Part shown: one piece after another, positions 42,431 to 53,090 of the stretch
How positions within the stretch are numbered: position 1 is the first letter of the stretch
Layout of the letters: each line of letters opens with the position of its first letter
Assembly: GCA_022478985.1 (NCBI GenBank)
Contig: JAKSZP010017374.1
Location: 1-64,000, forward strand
Source: Massospora cicadina
Taxonomy: Eukaryota; Entomophthoromycota; Entomophthoromycetes; Entomophthorales; Entomophthoraceae
Direction of reading: 5' to 3'
Length of the DNA stretch: 64,000 nt
Program-made: the position numbers and the translations under genes
The notes under the pieces: generated by a model
The model's database searches: none
Seen by the model: only the letters and a program-made list of their open reading frames with translations
Told to the model about the DNA's origin: nothing

Positions 42431-43060
42431 TTATAGGAGGCAGGTTTTCTTGCTAAGGTCAAGAGCAAAACAGGTAGGACAAATGTGTTGACCATTGTTG
42501 ACCCTAGCCCAGAAGCAGTGATCAGGTGCTACAGCTAGGTGAGCATGCAGAGAAATCTGTTGGGTTATATGGTGGTGGTGAGGATTTATAGTAGCAGTGT
42601 TGTGAGGGGCAGCAAGGCAATTTGAACCAGTAGGTACAGTGAAATAGAGAATAGGGTTAGTTCCATAGGCTGAAAGCCCTGTCATCAATGCACCATATAA
42701 AACCTGGGATGGGAGATGTGAAGGGAGGTTTGCAAAAGATACCACCAACATAGAATCTTTAAGGAGGTGTGTACAAGTTGTAAGGATGGGAGTTTGCTTA
42801 AAAACTAATGGGTAGCTGCAGCTGCAGCTGCATCCTCTTTGGAGGAGAACCCAATATCAAAGTAACCCTTAAAAGGATAAATATTAATAAAACCAGATGA
42901 CACAAAGGTAGCTGAAGCAAGCTCTATAATTGCCTTGTCAGCATATGAGGACAAGTGCCCATACTCAACATAAAGGCAGAAGTGAAGGTTTGAGTGTGGG
43001 AGGGCACTGGGATTGATATGATTTAGATAGACTCACTTAAGGTGCAATGTGACGTCTCTT
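42431..43060 (-). pseudogene. LINE-C2 ORF1 with knuckle
   Basis: Protein-like reading from about 43,060 to 42,760 carries the ORF1 core. The frame 42,431-42,751 then continues with LYGALMTGLSAYGTNPILYF and ends with HICPTCFALDLSKKTCLL, the knuckle equivalent to that of LINE-C1. A single shift near 42,760 separates the two. It also shares the SWLDIGFES/FDIGFSSKED motif layout with LINE-A ORF1, which suggests that ORF1 descends from an A-like LINE. Confidence 0.6.
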
Positions 43061-43190
43061 GGGGAATAAACTGACCCAAAGAATTGAGTGGACTGACTGA
43101 GCCAAATCACAAGCATTTTCCTTCCAGACAAAAAACACTTGGAGGAGTTTTACTGCTACCCCACCTGGGAGCAGCAGGTGGTGGGGCCAA

Positions 43191-43779
43191 AGAAATCTGT
43201 GAAATGGTGTTGTGGCAAGTTGTAGTGGTAAACTTAGGTTTACTTTTTAAAAAGTACTTGAAAGTGAGTTTAAGCTGGAAAGAAAAGTTTTGGTGGAATT
43301 ATTTTACCATCATTTTTATATAACTTTTCTGGTTAATTTTAAAAATAATTGGTAGAAATTTTTGTTTCAGCATCATTATGAATTATTGTCATAATATATC
43401 TATATCTTAATATATGAAGAGAAAACTTTGTATCTTTTTTAAGCATATTGCGCACACAGAGGAGTGTGAGATTTAATATAGTTAGAGTTTATATGGAGAA
43501 CAAGTGTAGAAAGCTAAAATTTTTATATAATAAATAATATTATCTGTAAATTATACCCAAAAACAATATTGGGTAAAATGGGTTATCAACATGATATAAA
43601 ATCAGGGTGGTTAGCCTGTCAGATAAAACTGCTTTCATTATTATGCAGGTTTTAAGTTTGAAACCTGTACTGGCTAGAAAAATTCTTAGTGTGGTATATT
43701 TGTCCCAAGGTTGACCTACCTTGAATATTTTTTTAACATGATATAATCTAATTAAATCATTTCAAACCATTTGTTTATT
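43191..43779. other. AT-rich, no gene
   Basis: The stretch has long A/T runs and no plausible frame. It is the flank of LINE-C3. Confidence 0.55.
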
Positions 43780-43792
43780 AAACCTGAGCAAC

Positions 43793-44186
43793 GCCTGACC
43801 CCAATTATCCCCAAACCTTCCAGCGCATTAAGTCTTTCACTTGTGTGCCATCTCTCAATTTTTATTGAGCATCAACTTGCTCAATACATTGAGGTGATGG
43901 ACACCACTAGCCTCATAAATAAAGAAAATTCACAACTATACCTCATTATGCCCCAAGTCACTGATGCTTCTACTCTGATGCTGTCTGCCATGGTACACCA
44001 GCTAAAGTGGGCACCAGATAAAAGTTTTTTCCAAAGCTTCCTCACCTTCTGATATAGTTTCCAAGGCTTGTAACTTAGGGGCTATATTGGGATTTTTTTA
44101 TTTCTAATAATCCCTTTGTTTGGCCTATTTGCAAATAAAGTTGTGTGGCAGCTTCCCCTTTTGGGTTGGGTACCACTAGTGCTAAA
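43793..44186 (+). mobile_element. LINE-C3: 394-bp 5'-truncated copy
   Basis: It aligns with 12,531-12,923 of LINE-C1 (TPIIPKPSSALS segment to CACTAGTGCTAAAAA). The flanks are AAACCTGAGCAAC (43,780-43,792) and AAACCCTGAGCAAC (44,187-44,200), a target duplication with one indel. Its residual coding frame continues to an HQLKWAPDKSFFQSFLTF ending, which probably shows the original C-terminus of the LINE-C frame. Confidence 0.9.
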
Positions 44187-44200
44187 AAACCCTGAGCAAC

Positions 44201-44790
44201 ACCAGGTATTGGACAATTGCTGTCTCAACTTTGGCAAAAGAATGTCTTGGGCAATAATCATCCCAATTTATCAAATACTATTGGCCAAATACAAGTCTGA
44301 TCTCATGATAAGAATATTTCAGATGAAAATAATAACAATATTGGCCAAAAGACCCTGGTTGATTCTTGGTGGAATTCCACAAATTGGGGTAACACTTTTA
44401 TTAATAAAATATTGGCAAATACACTAATTTGAGCAGTTGAATTGTACTGACCATGTGGGGGAAGCAAGGGAATCCTTTAGAGGTCCCTCTCCATCTTACA
44501 ATGAATTTATTTTGACACATACTGTGGAGACCTTCCCCTTTTATAGGGTTGGAGGAGGCCTTGCAATGTCAAATATTTTCCCATCAAATGATTGGGTAAA
44601 ATGTATCAAAATATTACCTCATGGACCCCCCCTTGGGTTGGGACCATCTAGTACTAAAAAAATATTACCTCATGGATCTAATCTGCCTATCATCACCCTC
44701 CATCAGCCATTTCATAAAGTAAGGCGAGTTTTGAATAATCCGATAGGCCAACAGCTCATATTACCTAATTTAGATGCACATGGCTTATAA
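44201..44790 (+). CDS. Unidentified coding-like region enlarged by a retroposon insertion
   Basis: Two adjoining frames (to 44,427 and 44,437-44,790) are separated by one stop in the same register and give protein-like sequence: ILLAKYKSDLMIRIFQMKII, then YNEFILTHTVETFPFYRVGG, then HKVRRVLNNPIGQQLILPNL. The 33-bp LINE-C insertion plus its 18-bp duplication adds exactly 51 bases, or 17 codons, without breaking the frame. The origin (host exon or another transposon's ORF) is unknown, since no family is recognised. Confidence 0.4.
44608..44625. repeat. Target-site duplication of LINE-C4 (left)
   Basis: AAAATATTACCTCATGGA, repeated exactly at 44,659-44,676. Confidence 0.9.
44626..44658 (+). mobile_element. 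LINE-C4: extreme 5' truncation, 33 bp
   Basis: The insert is a C-run, then TTGGGTTGGGACCATCTAGT and ACTAAA, i.e. only the last ~30 bases of LINE-C. Exact 18-bp duplications on both sides prove that it is an insertion. Confidence 0.85.
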
Positions 44791-45034
44791 TAAATTTCTC
44801 GTCTGACTCACTTTAAGCCTCAAGACGATTTAAATACTCAGCATTCCAATATTGAAAGGGTTCTCTTCTTGATTGCCCAGCCGCAACTAATAAAAACCTT
44901 TAAAAACCCTAATTTTTACTTTTATTAAAAAGGTATTTCTTTTAAATGTAAGTATTTTGTAGATGTTCGGTTGATTCAGCACTAGTGAGCATAAAACTTG
45001 CCAGATTCCCACACCAGGTAACACTGCTATTGTT
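44791..45034. other. No gene seen
   Basis: AT-rich flank between the coding-like region and the minisatellite. Confidence 0.5.
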
Positions 45035-46258
45035 TGGTTGATTTAATAGTTTCAGCTGGTTTTAATTGAGTGGTTGGTGGTTTTTGGTTGATTCGATATG
45101 GCAATTGGTTTTGGCTAAATGGTTGGTGGAATCCGGTTAAATAGATAAGTCAATAGGTTTGGCCGAGTGGTTGGTGGTTATCTATAATATAAAATCTAAG
45201 ATAATGATTCAAATTAACTGGTAAGCTATAAACACCGTAGCAAAGCATGGTTATCTGGACGCTAACATAAATAAAAGTACCATGATCCATCAATGATATG
45301 ATTAGTAGGTCATATTTTTATAATATGATTGGTGGGATCCTATTTTTATATGATTTTCACATCAGACTTCAGATTATGCATTGAATACTACTGTGAGGAT
45401 ATCAGACTTCAGATCATCACAGATTGACTATCAACGAAATGATTGGCAGAATCCTAGCTTTACATCCTTCTGCATCAAATTTGGATCATGGATTAGTTGT
45501 TAATCAGTTGATTTGATGAATTCAATTGATTTCGGTCGAGCGGTTTTTGGTTGATTTGGTGGTAATTTCAGTTTGTTTCTGCCGAGTGGAGGAATATTTG
45601 GTTGATCAGAGATTTAATTGCTTTTGGTAAGTGGTTACCACCTTTGAACTAGTATGTTCAAATGGTTTAGGGTGAGTTGGTGATTTAAGGTTGATTCGAT
45701 AAGCTCAATTGAGTTTGGCTGATGAGTAGTAGGTTTAGTTGCTTCAATAGGTTCAGTTTGGGTTTGGCCGAATGGTAAGTGGGGTTTGGTTGATTCAATA
45801 GATATAAAGAAGTTTTGGCAGATTGTTTGGTGGTTATGGTTGATTCGATAGATTAATGGTTTTGAGTATTAGTTGGCTAATATTTGTTTGATTCAATGAG
45901 TTTATTTTATTTGGCCAAGTGGTTGGCAATTTTTAGTTGATTCGATAGGTTCAGTTTGGTTTTGGCCACGTGCTTTTTGGTTGACTTAGTAAGTTCAATA
46001 GATTATGACCAATTGTTTGGAAATTTGGTTGATTTAATAGTTTCAGTTGGTTTTAGCTATATCTGAGTGGTTGGTGATTTTTAGTTGATTCGATAATGCA
46101 ATTAATTTTGGTTGAGTGGTTGGTGGAATTTGGTTAAATCGATAAGTTCAATAAGTTTAGCCGAGTGGTTGGTGTTAATCTAAAAATATAAAATCTAATG
46201 ATTCGAATCATCTGGTAAGCTATAAACACCTTAGCGAAGCACGGTATCTGAATGCTAG
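45035..46258. repeat. Degenerate minisatellite bounded by ~230-bp direct repeats
   Basis: The motif TTGGTTGATTCGATAGGTTC, then a GTTTTGGCCGAGTGGTTGG-like half, recurs many times with a spacing of roughly 45 to 60 bp and heavy divergence. Segments 45,035-45,266 and 46,026-46,258 are full-length direct copies of one another, both ending in a non-repetitive tag (GCTATAAACACC...GCTA). This fits either segmental amplification inside the array or an old element with long terminal repeats. There is no coding capacity. Confidence 0.75.
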
Positions 46259-47024
46259 TTTGTCATACATGATGTGATGCCGAGAGATATCGTCGAGTAT
46301 TTGACCCAACCGATGGATGTTCGGTGGCTGCGAATACAATTGGCTCCACCTAACTTACTTAGCCAATAGCCTGGGACATCGATTTGGCCCTCACTTTCAA
46401 AACCCTAATTGGGTTCATGCGTAGTAAGTCCTACATCAACCAAATCGCAATTAGCAGCGAACAAATAAGCATCGGTGCCAGAACAGAATATGCATCCTCT
46501 GTTAGATGGAACCAAGATGGAATTGAAACTGATGGCTAAGGTTAAGCAAATTAGGCTTAAAACGATTGTGCCTAGCCAATCGTTTTAAATAAGATTCATT
46601 ACACTTAATTAATTGGCCACTCTAACCACCCTACGATGGATAACGATCAGCCATTGGTTCATCTGCCATGTAAGGGAAACCTTTAATAACTAAGAGAATC
46701 GAACGTGTGTCAAGTAAATAGCCAATCAAATTGACACTCTGCCAAAACCAAATCAAGGAATGGGAAGATCATGTGATACGTAAGTCGCTAGTAAGGGGAT
46801 TACCTTAAGAAATTATATTGGCTGGTGAATAGCTAAATTGGCTGCCAACAGTGGTATAGTGGGCATTATCAAACTTGGCAAAGAGCCCCAAGGAATCACC
46901 AACGAAAGCAAAGGTTCATAAAAAGTGATAAGTTACAGTGTTAAACGTTTATTATGACCCGCTAGGTCTTCATATGCCTAGGAGATAGAGGGCAGCAGTT
47001 ATGAGGGAGAATTCACAGGTGAAA
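46259..47024. other. Intergenic region, 3' side of C2H2 gene
   Basis: It lacks repeats shared with the rest of the window and has a more balanced base composition. I see no RNA gene or long frame. Confidence 0.5.
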
Positions 47025-47657
47025 TCAGTAAGCATGGCGCGGATTAGAAGCAGATATCTCAACGAGTGTATGGGCTGCCTAAAGATATTAGCTTAGCAAT
47101 AATATAACTAACCTCGAGAATCTGGATCTGTTGATCCTTGGTCATAGCGAGGCTGCCAACATAGCTCCAATAAGAGCTGTGCTCCCACTGATGTTTGTAT
47201 AGAAATCCGGACTGCTTAAAAGCGCAACCGCACAATTCACAATCGAGTGGTTGTGGTGGATACTGTATAGGCTCATGGGCGACCTGCCAAGGCCTCTCAT
47301 TAATAGGATTAATAATATTGGCAATAGAATAAAGGTGGGAGCTACGAATAGGTGGTTCAATAGCCATGAGAGGAAGCTTAGGGGCTGGCTTTGGCGGTGG
47401 TGGGTGGGAGAGCGGATCAAAGCTGGAGGGATGACTAACCTGCGTAGACGCACTCTCGAATTGGGTATGGATGGGGGAGGGCATGACAAAAGAATGGAAA
47501 AAACTGCGGTCTTCCTTGGGGTGATGAATGGAGGCGAGCTGATCACGGGCGAGAGCGTAGGTGGTCATTGCAGGCTTAGGTCCGATAGAGTTAAGGGCCT
47601 AACCTTAGCAGCTTGTCTAATATCCCATTGCCCCCATGTAATCATCCGATAAAGCAT
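47025..47657 (-). CDS. C2H2 zinc-finger protein, three exons with tiny introns
   Basis: The central exon (47,113-47,574) contains a proline-rich region and one perfect C2H2 finger, CELCGCAFKQSGFLYKHQWEH (CX2CX12HX3H), so it is a likely DNA-binding regulator in the nucleus. Reading upstream, removing 47,575-47,603 (29 nt, GTTAGG...CTAAG) joins an in-frame exon 47,604-47,657 that starts MLYRMITWGQWDIRQAAK. Downstream, removing 47,079-47,112 (34 nt, GTTAGT...TTTAG, with a CTAAT branch-like motif) adds AAHTLVEISASNPRHAY before a stop. Exons of 54, 462 and 54 nt give 189 residues. Unspliced, an open frame of 169 residues (47,059-47,568) also exists. The finger is certain; the introns are inference. 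Confidence 0.65.
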
Positions 47658-49761
47658 TCAGGGAAAACGGCCAACCAATAATAATCTAAGCTAATTATCA
47701 TTAACTAATCATTGGCTGGCTTATAGTTGTCTCATGACCAGGCGAAGGATCCAGATTTGATCGATTCAAGCCTCGATGCCCATCCGAGGCTCGATCCCAA
47801 CTCGAGCTAATTCGACTTATACTCCCTTACTCCGCCACCAACCCTTGGCGCCAGTAACGAGTCCCCAAAAATGGAACTGTTCTACCACAACCCTTTAAGC
47901 GCTCAACAGCTTACTTTAGGTCGATTGGTCCTTATCTTAATCTTAGCCAATAGACGTGAGAGGATTGTAGCACCCTCCTCGCCGTGCCAAGTGATTGTTT
48001 TACAACTCAATTTTCTTTCAACCCAGAGATCGCAACTTCGTCACCTTTCTTGGTTCAAGTTTTTTGCTTGACGAGGGTTTTGAGTTACCAAATGACATTG
48101 TATTTTGGACTTCTGCTTACCTACTTTTAGCACTTTCTTGTTCATTAAGCACAAAAATAAAGTTTTTGAGCAACCTTGCTTTTGAATTATTAAATTCAGT
48201 GCTACTAAGCTCAATTAGCCATCCAGCCCTTTAAGCTTGCCTGAGGTCGAGGCACTCGGTACTACCAGAAGGTAAGCCTGTAGTTCGTTTTGTTTACCTC
48301 AAGTGTATTGTCACAGAAATAGGCGAGCTTATAAACTCATATTGCAACTTTACTGGAACCTGAAATAACAGAAAAAGGTATGCTGCAATAGCAGGAATGT
48401 TAAGGTCGCTAAGATTGAGCTTTAGGTATTTATTTTTAAGCCTAGTTATCCTAAGCTTTCCTTATACTGCATCTAACTTCAAATTAGTCAATAACAAGTA
48501 GCTAGCCCGCCATTCACTAGATGTTGAGATCAGCTATCAATTGAGGTACACATCAATTTTTGCTTGAAATCCTTTAACAGTTTTGAGTATTAAGTCTTCC
48601 TAATTAAACTAAAGCTGTCAAACAACAGGCTATTATGGGTTCTTCATCCTCCATTAATCAAAACAAAAAAATGATTTTTAGTTTTCAAATCCAACGTTTT
48701 CTTTTTCTTTTAATAATAAACTAAAGCTAAAAGTGAGTTGTTGCATGGTCATGTTATATTTATCACGATCAACTATAATTAAATTGGGTGTATTGATTTC
48801 ATGTTTGGCTTTAGATATCTATATATCCTTAAGTACCTTGAAGCAACCACTAGGTAATAAATTATTCGGCTTGGCTCAAAGGTCAGCTTTGAACTAAAAT
48901 TTCCCATTAGCTAATTAGTTATCCGTATGTCGGAAAACTTAAAAAGCCTGCTCTGTTTTAATTACCGCCCGTGAGCGACTAGATTTACTAAAATATTTTT
49001 GCCCTTCCGACTGTTAACTTGCAATTTAGTTTTAAGTGAAGTTGTTATGAAAATAATACTTTTTAGGGTTGGGTTTGATTCAAAATCATGATTGATAGAT
49101 TTGTGACCCGATGAAAATTATCGGTAACTATTATATGCTGTCCAGCAGCTGCTGTAATTTGGTTTTGTGTGTGGTTAGCAAATACCAGCTATAGCGTCTA
49201 TTGGTGAGTAGGAGTAAAGGGCTGAACTTGAGTATATGTTGTTTTTTATCGTGAAGAAGCCAGTGTTGTCCAACTTCTACTAAGTTTTGGTAGTTATTCA
49301 GACATTCTTGACTAATTTAACTTTAGTCACTTTATGGCACTCGATGGTAATTGATTATAGTCGGCTTACTTGAGTTTGTAAGTCTAAATTAAATTTATGG
49401 CATTTAAATTTGTAGAGTTAACCGCTTTAAATTCTATTTTAGGATAGATTTTGTAGTATTTTACTTGCCTTCGGTCTAGCCATTGAGTTATATGTTAAGC
49501 TTAAGTTTGTAATTTCTTCATACAGATAGTCATCGTGTAAATTATATGGCTACAAGTAGATTATGCTAGGCAAGCCACGTTAACCTTAAATATATAACTG
49601 TTTATTAAAATATTTCTAGTGCTCTTTAATGGAGAGCTTCTAATTTTGAGCTGCATTCTAGCTATGTCTATCTCTATACTCCTTGTAGTAATCTGTAGTT
49701 TTTGGCTGTTGGTGAAGTGATATCCTAAATTTGGTTGGGGTTTTTGCTTAAATAGTATGTC
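47658..49761. other. Low-repeat region; weak plus-strand frame at 47,871-48,071
   Basis: A 66-codon plus frame (starts MELFYHNPLSAQQLTLGRLV) and an overlapping 79-codon frame (47,995-48,234, with FVTFLGSSFLLDEGFELPND) look protein-like. A 36-nt GT...CAG stretch ending near 48,030 could be another tiny intron, but I could not build a consistent gene model. From 48,250 on only short frames occur. The promoter of the C2H2 gene should lie just above 47,657. Confidence 0.35.
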
Positions 49762-49769
49762 ATCTAGAG
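49762..49769. repeat. hAT target-site duplication (left), ATCTAGAG
   Basis: The 8-bp sequence is repeated exactly at 51,648-51,655. Confidence 0.93.
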
Positions 49770-50106
49770 CAGTGATTCCCAAACTAATATGCCCACGGAC
49801 CGCTTCTCATAGTAAAAACCTGACCATGGACCCCCGAGCTATTTTGTCTGCATTTTTTCCGCGGCTCACTCATACTGTTATCTGTAAAAAAAGGCGCAAA
49901 TTTAAGTTATAATGGTAAAATTTTAAGTAATTGTCACAAATTGTACAGGTATGCATTTTTTACCATGCATTTATGACTATGGCCATTTATTTATGAGACT
50001 TTAATCATTTTAATGCGCTACTACATAAAATACAGTGTAATTTTTAACTTTTGAAATTGGTCACTTGAAATTATTTTTTAAAAAAATAATTAAATTGTCA
50101 AATAAA

Positions 50107-50382
50107 GGGGAGGATACCCCAGTGGTAGAGTAGGGACTTCTACCGCTGCCTCCCGAGTTCGATTCCGGTACAGGAACTTTGGGTAGGGGACAATTATGAC
50201 TGTGTTGGCGTTGCGCACCAATGCCCCGAACCGAGATAGCAAAGGCGGTCCATGGAGTTCCTGGCCTATCATACGCCGCGCGTGGAGGTTTTCCGGATTT
50301 TATCCTCCTTTCCCATTTTCTTCACTCCCCTAATCGGTGCGGTATCGTCCCCAGGTCGGCCCACCTCAAATAAAATAAAAAT
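50107..50382 (+). mobile_element. tRNA-derived SINE, 276 bp
   Basis: It starts GGGGAGGATACCCCAGTGGT, with an A-box-like segment at about 50,117-50,130 and a B box GAGTTCGATTCC at 50,155-50,166 at tRNA-like spacing. A tRNA-unrelated body and an A-rich tail (AAATAAAATAAAAAT) follow. Direct repeats AAATTGTCAAATAAA flank it exactly (50,092-50,106 and 50,383-50,397). Such elements are transcribed by pol III and copied by LINE enzymes. The tail does not resemble the 3' ends of LINE-A or LINE-C, so its partner is unknown. Confidence 0.88.
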
Positions 50383-50550
50383 AAATTGTCAAATAAATAA
50401 AATAGATAATAAAATATAATATTAAAAATACTATATAATCAAACTATCAAATAAATTGACCTTAGCATGAGTATAACTTATGGGACCACCTATTGCTAAA
50501 ATACATGAGTATAACTTTGCTTAAATAAAATTAATATTCAAGAAGGTATC

Positions 50551-51104
50551 TTTTTTTAGCACTAGTGGTGCCCAACCCAAAAGGGGGCCACCACATATCT
50601 TTATTTGCAGATAAGCAAACAAAGGGATTATCAGAATAAAAAATTCCTAATATAGCCCCTAAGTTATCAGCCTAGGAAGCCATATCAGATGATAAGGAAG
50701 CTTTAGGGAAACTTTTGTCCAGCACCCACTTTAGCTGCAGACCATGGTGGACAGCATCAGCATGGGAGCATCAGCGGCATGTGGCATAAGGAGGTATAGT
50801 TGGGGGTTCTTTCATTAATGAGGTCTACAGTATCCATTGCCTCAATATTTTGAGCAAGCTGATGCTCAGCAAAAGTGATGAGAGCCAGCACACAAGTAAA
50901 CAACTTAATGTGCTAGCAGGTTTAGGATAGTTGGGGTCAAAAGATGAAGTTTTTACCACATCAATGCAAGTGCAGCTGCATCAAAAGTGAGCTCCTTAAC
51001 TTTATATTTCTACATTTTTGTTGAAATCATAGGGGAAGTTTGAGATAGGAATACCCTCAACCAAGGGTTCCATCACCCCATGAAGTTGCTGGTAGAGTAG
51101 GGTG
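50551..51104 (-). mobile_element. LINE-C5: 554-bp 5'-truncated copy inside hAT
   Basis: The reverse complement matches LINE-C1 from about 12,380 to its 3' end (GGGCACCACTAGTGCTAAAA). The 19-bp duplication TAATATTCAAGAAGGTATC (50,532-50,550) recurs at 51,105-51,123 with one change. It is younger than the hAT element. Confidence 0.92.
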
Positions 51105-51655
51105 TAATATTCAAGAAGATATCAAATTTATAAAAATACTTATATAATATATGCTATCTTCATAATAATAGAAAATGACACTGCCTTTTATAGACTAATA
51201 AAATTGCTGCATGTACTTCAAATCATGTATATAACCAAATTAAGTTGTTGATTAGATGCACAACTCTTTTATAGTTCCATAAATTAGACCAGTGTAGCAT
51301 GAAAGAATCTTGTTTTGTAACTGTGAGATTCCCTTCCTGTTTAAACCTGCATAGTTAGCTGTGGCCAGCCAGGCTCCCACTATGTGATGCTTGTCATTGC
51401 CTGTATCTTACTACCATCTATAATTATATTCTACTCATGATGCAAAAATAGCTACCAATTTATTTATTGCTAATTATTTTTAACTTTTATAATAATAAAT
51501 AGGGCATGATTGGTTTTACTTTAAATTAACTCTTTTATAGACCCTCTGATATCTACACACCCTTAAGATAATTTTAATTTGCCATGGACCCCCTCAGCAG
51601 TTCCAAGGACCCCTGGAGGTCCATAGAAACCACTTTGGGAACCACTAATCTAGAG

Positions 51656-51808
51656 GATTAATATTAAAAGGTCATCATATATATTGATAACTATCCATGA
51701 GATCATTATTTAAAATGGTGATATAGACAGAATATAACTTTGACCTTAGATCACCAATCAAAGTACCATTGGTATAATAAAAGTTTATAGTCTTGGTCAT
51801 GAGGGTAG
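51656..51808. other. Short spacer between hAT and gypsy-3
   Basis: AT-rich, no feature. The five bases before 51,809 are GGTAG, the left target site of gypsy-3. Confidence 0.6.
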
Positions 51809-53090
51809 TGTAAGTTTGGGAGAGCGCCCTCTCCATTTAGCCCAGCTGGCATTCCCTTTTCCATCAAAAAAGGGTCTGAGAAGGCCAGCTGCCTCTCTTG
51901 TCTCCCAGGGTAACTTTTTCCATGTGGTGGATGAGCGGTGGGTAACAGCTTACCCTTTGCAGACTCTGACACTCATTCCAGTGTTAACTTTAGCTGAATT
52001 GGTACTGTGAATCAAGGATATTTGTGCCAAGCTACTAGAAAGTTGACATCCCATGGAGTAAAAGGTTCAATTAAATTGATGGCAACAAGCCTTTAGCATT
52101 AAGGCCCAAGAGCCCCAAATCCTTAGCAACAAAGCCTGACAGGTGTGTACTTTTGGCAAACAAAGCTCTAATGTCAAATCTTTGGCAAAACTTGCCAATG
52201 GCATCAGGCTACTGAAAATGTTGCTGCCAGCAAAAACATTCCTGGAAGCATCTAAATCTTCATCCAATGAATTTTGCTTAGTCAAATAGATGCCAAAGTG
52301 ACTGGGTGCAAGCGGGTTGGGCACCCTGAACCTGTTCCTGACCTCTTGGGACCACCCCTACGTGGGGTGGCCTTGAGAGGTTCCTGTTGCCTGTTGGTCA
52401 AGAAGCTGCCATGCTAATCATTGGAACTGTGGTAATTCTGCAATTTGGGTATCCATGGACAAACTGACAGTGATTAGCCCACTGCTGATTTTTCTAAAGT
52501 CAGTTCAAAATAAGTCCATTTTTCCCCCCTACTCAAAGTTTTCTGGGTTAGATTAAATCTCAAGGGCCCCAATCCCACACTTTTCTAAGCTATACCTTAA
52601 ATAAATCATCTATTTAAACAGTAATAACACAAAGAGAAAATTGACAGTTAATTCTCTTATTTCTAAATCTAATAAAAACTTTCCTGTGCTAAAATAAATA
52701 TTTTAAAAAATAAATCTTACTGAACCTCTGTGACATCTGCAATGTGGCCCCACAGCCTTCATATCAACTGGGTTGGCTCAGTCATATTAATAGCTTCAAT
52801 CCCCACCATAGTCACTTGGCTTTGTTGCGTCAGGGTCTTTATGAATTTTTTTATTCTCACAATCCTCTATGTCCTATGCTCTAGCCCATTGGCCCTGGGC
52901 TGCAACAGCCTGGTTCTTTACCGGGTTTCTTTTTACATCTGCAACCCATTGGTAATACATCATTACTTATCCCTCAGCCTATTCTAAATTCATTTGAGCA
53001 ACAATTTTCCTGGCGTTCTGGCTTGCCTTTTGGGTATTTATGCATTCCAACTGGCAGACCAGTATAAACTTTTCTGTCATCTCCATAACA
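51809..53090 (+). repeat. gypsy-3 5' LTR (1,282 bp)
   Basis: It starts TGTAAGTTTGGGAGAGCG and ends CTCCATAACA. It aligns with the right LTR in three blocks interrupted there by insertions (60,176-60,910, 61,169-61,428 and 62,325-62,605). An 85-codon hydrophobic frame at 52,730-52,987 is LTR sequence and not a gene. Confidence 0.88.

Larger units (their letters stand above)
41590..43190 (-). mobile_element. LINE-C2: diverged ORF1-only LINE-C relative
   Basis: On minus the order is the same as in LINE-C1. It has a leader with TTTGGCCCCACCA (near 43,180), the ORF1 core (LHFCLYVEYGHLSSYADKAI, then FDIGFSSKEDAAAAAA), the cysteine knuckle and a C-terminal frame. The 3' part at about 41,700-41,760 aligns with GAGCATCAGCTTGCTCAA of other copies but then diverges from the CTAGTGCTAAA end, so this is a subfamily with a different tail or a lost end. 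No RT is present. I did not find a target duplication. Confidence 0.65.
49770..51647. mobile_element. Non-autonomous hAT element (about 1.0 kb before later insertions)
   Basis: The left end CAGTGATTCCCAAACT and the right end (inverted: TAGTGGTTCCCAAAGTG) form the typical hAT terminal inverted repeat, with GGACC-type subterminal motifs (GACCGCTTCTC; GGACCCCC). An 8-bp duplication, the hAT hallmark, flanks it. No transposase is encoded, so it would have depended on an autonomous partner. It contains a SINE and a LINE-C fragment with their own duplications. Subtracting these and their duplications leaves about 1,010 bp. Confidence 0.93.

Noticed and set aside
45035..46258. CRISPR array or LTR element
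   Set aside because: The units are too diverged and irregular for CRISPR, the genome is eukaryotic, and the 230-bp end repeats lack TG...CA ends and a flanking duplication.
50107..50180. A functional tRNA gene
   Set aside because: The A and B boxes are present, but the sequence continues into a SINE body with an A-rich tail and 15-bp target duplications, and no clean acceptor stem is formed.
52730..52987. Small membrane protein gene
   Set aside because: The frame lies wholly inside the gypsy-3 LTR and is not kept in the other LTR copy.
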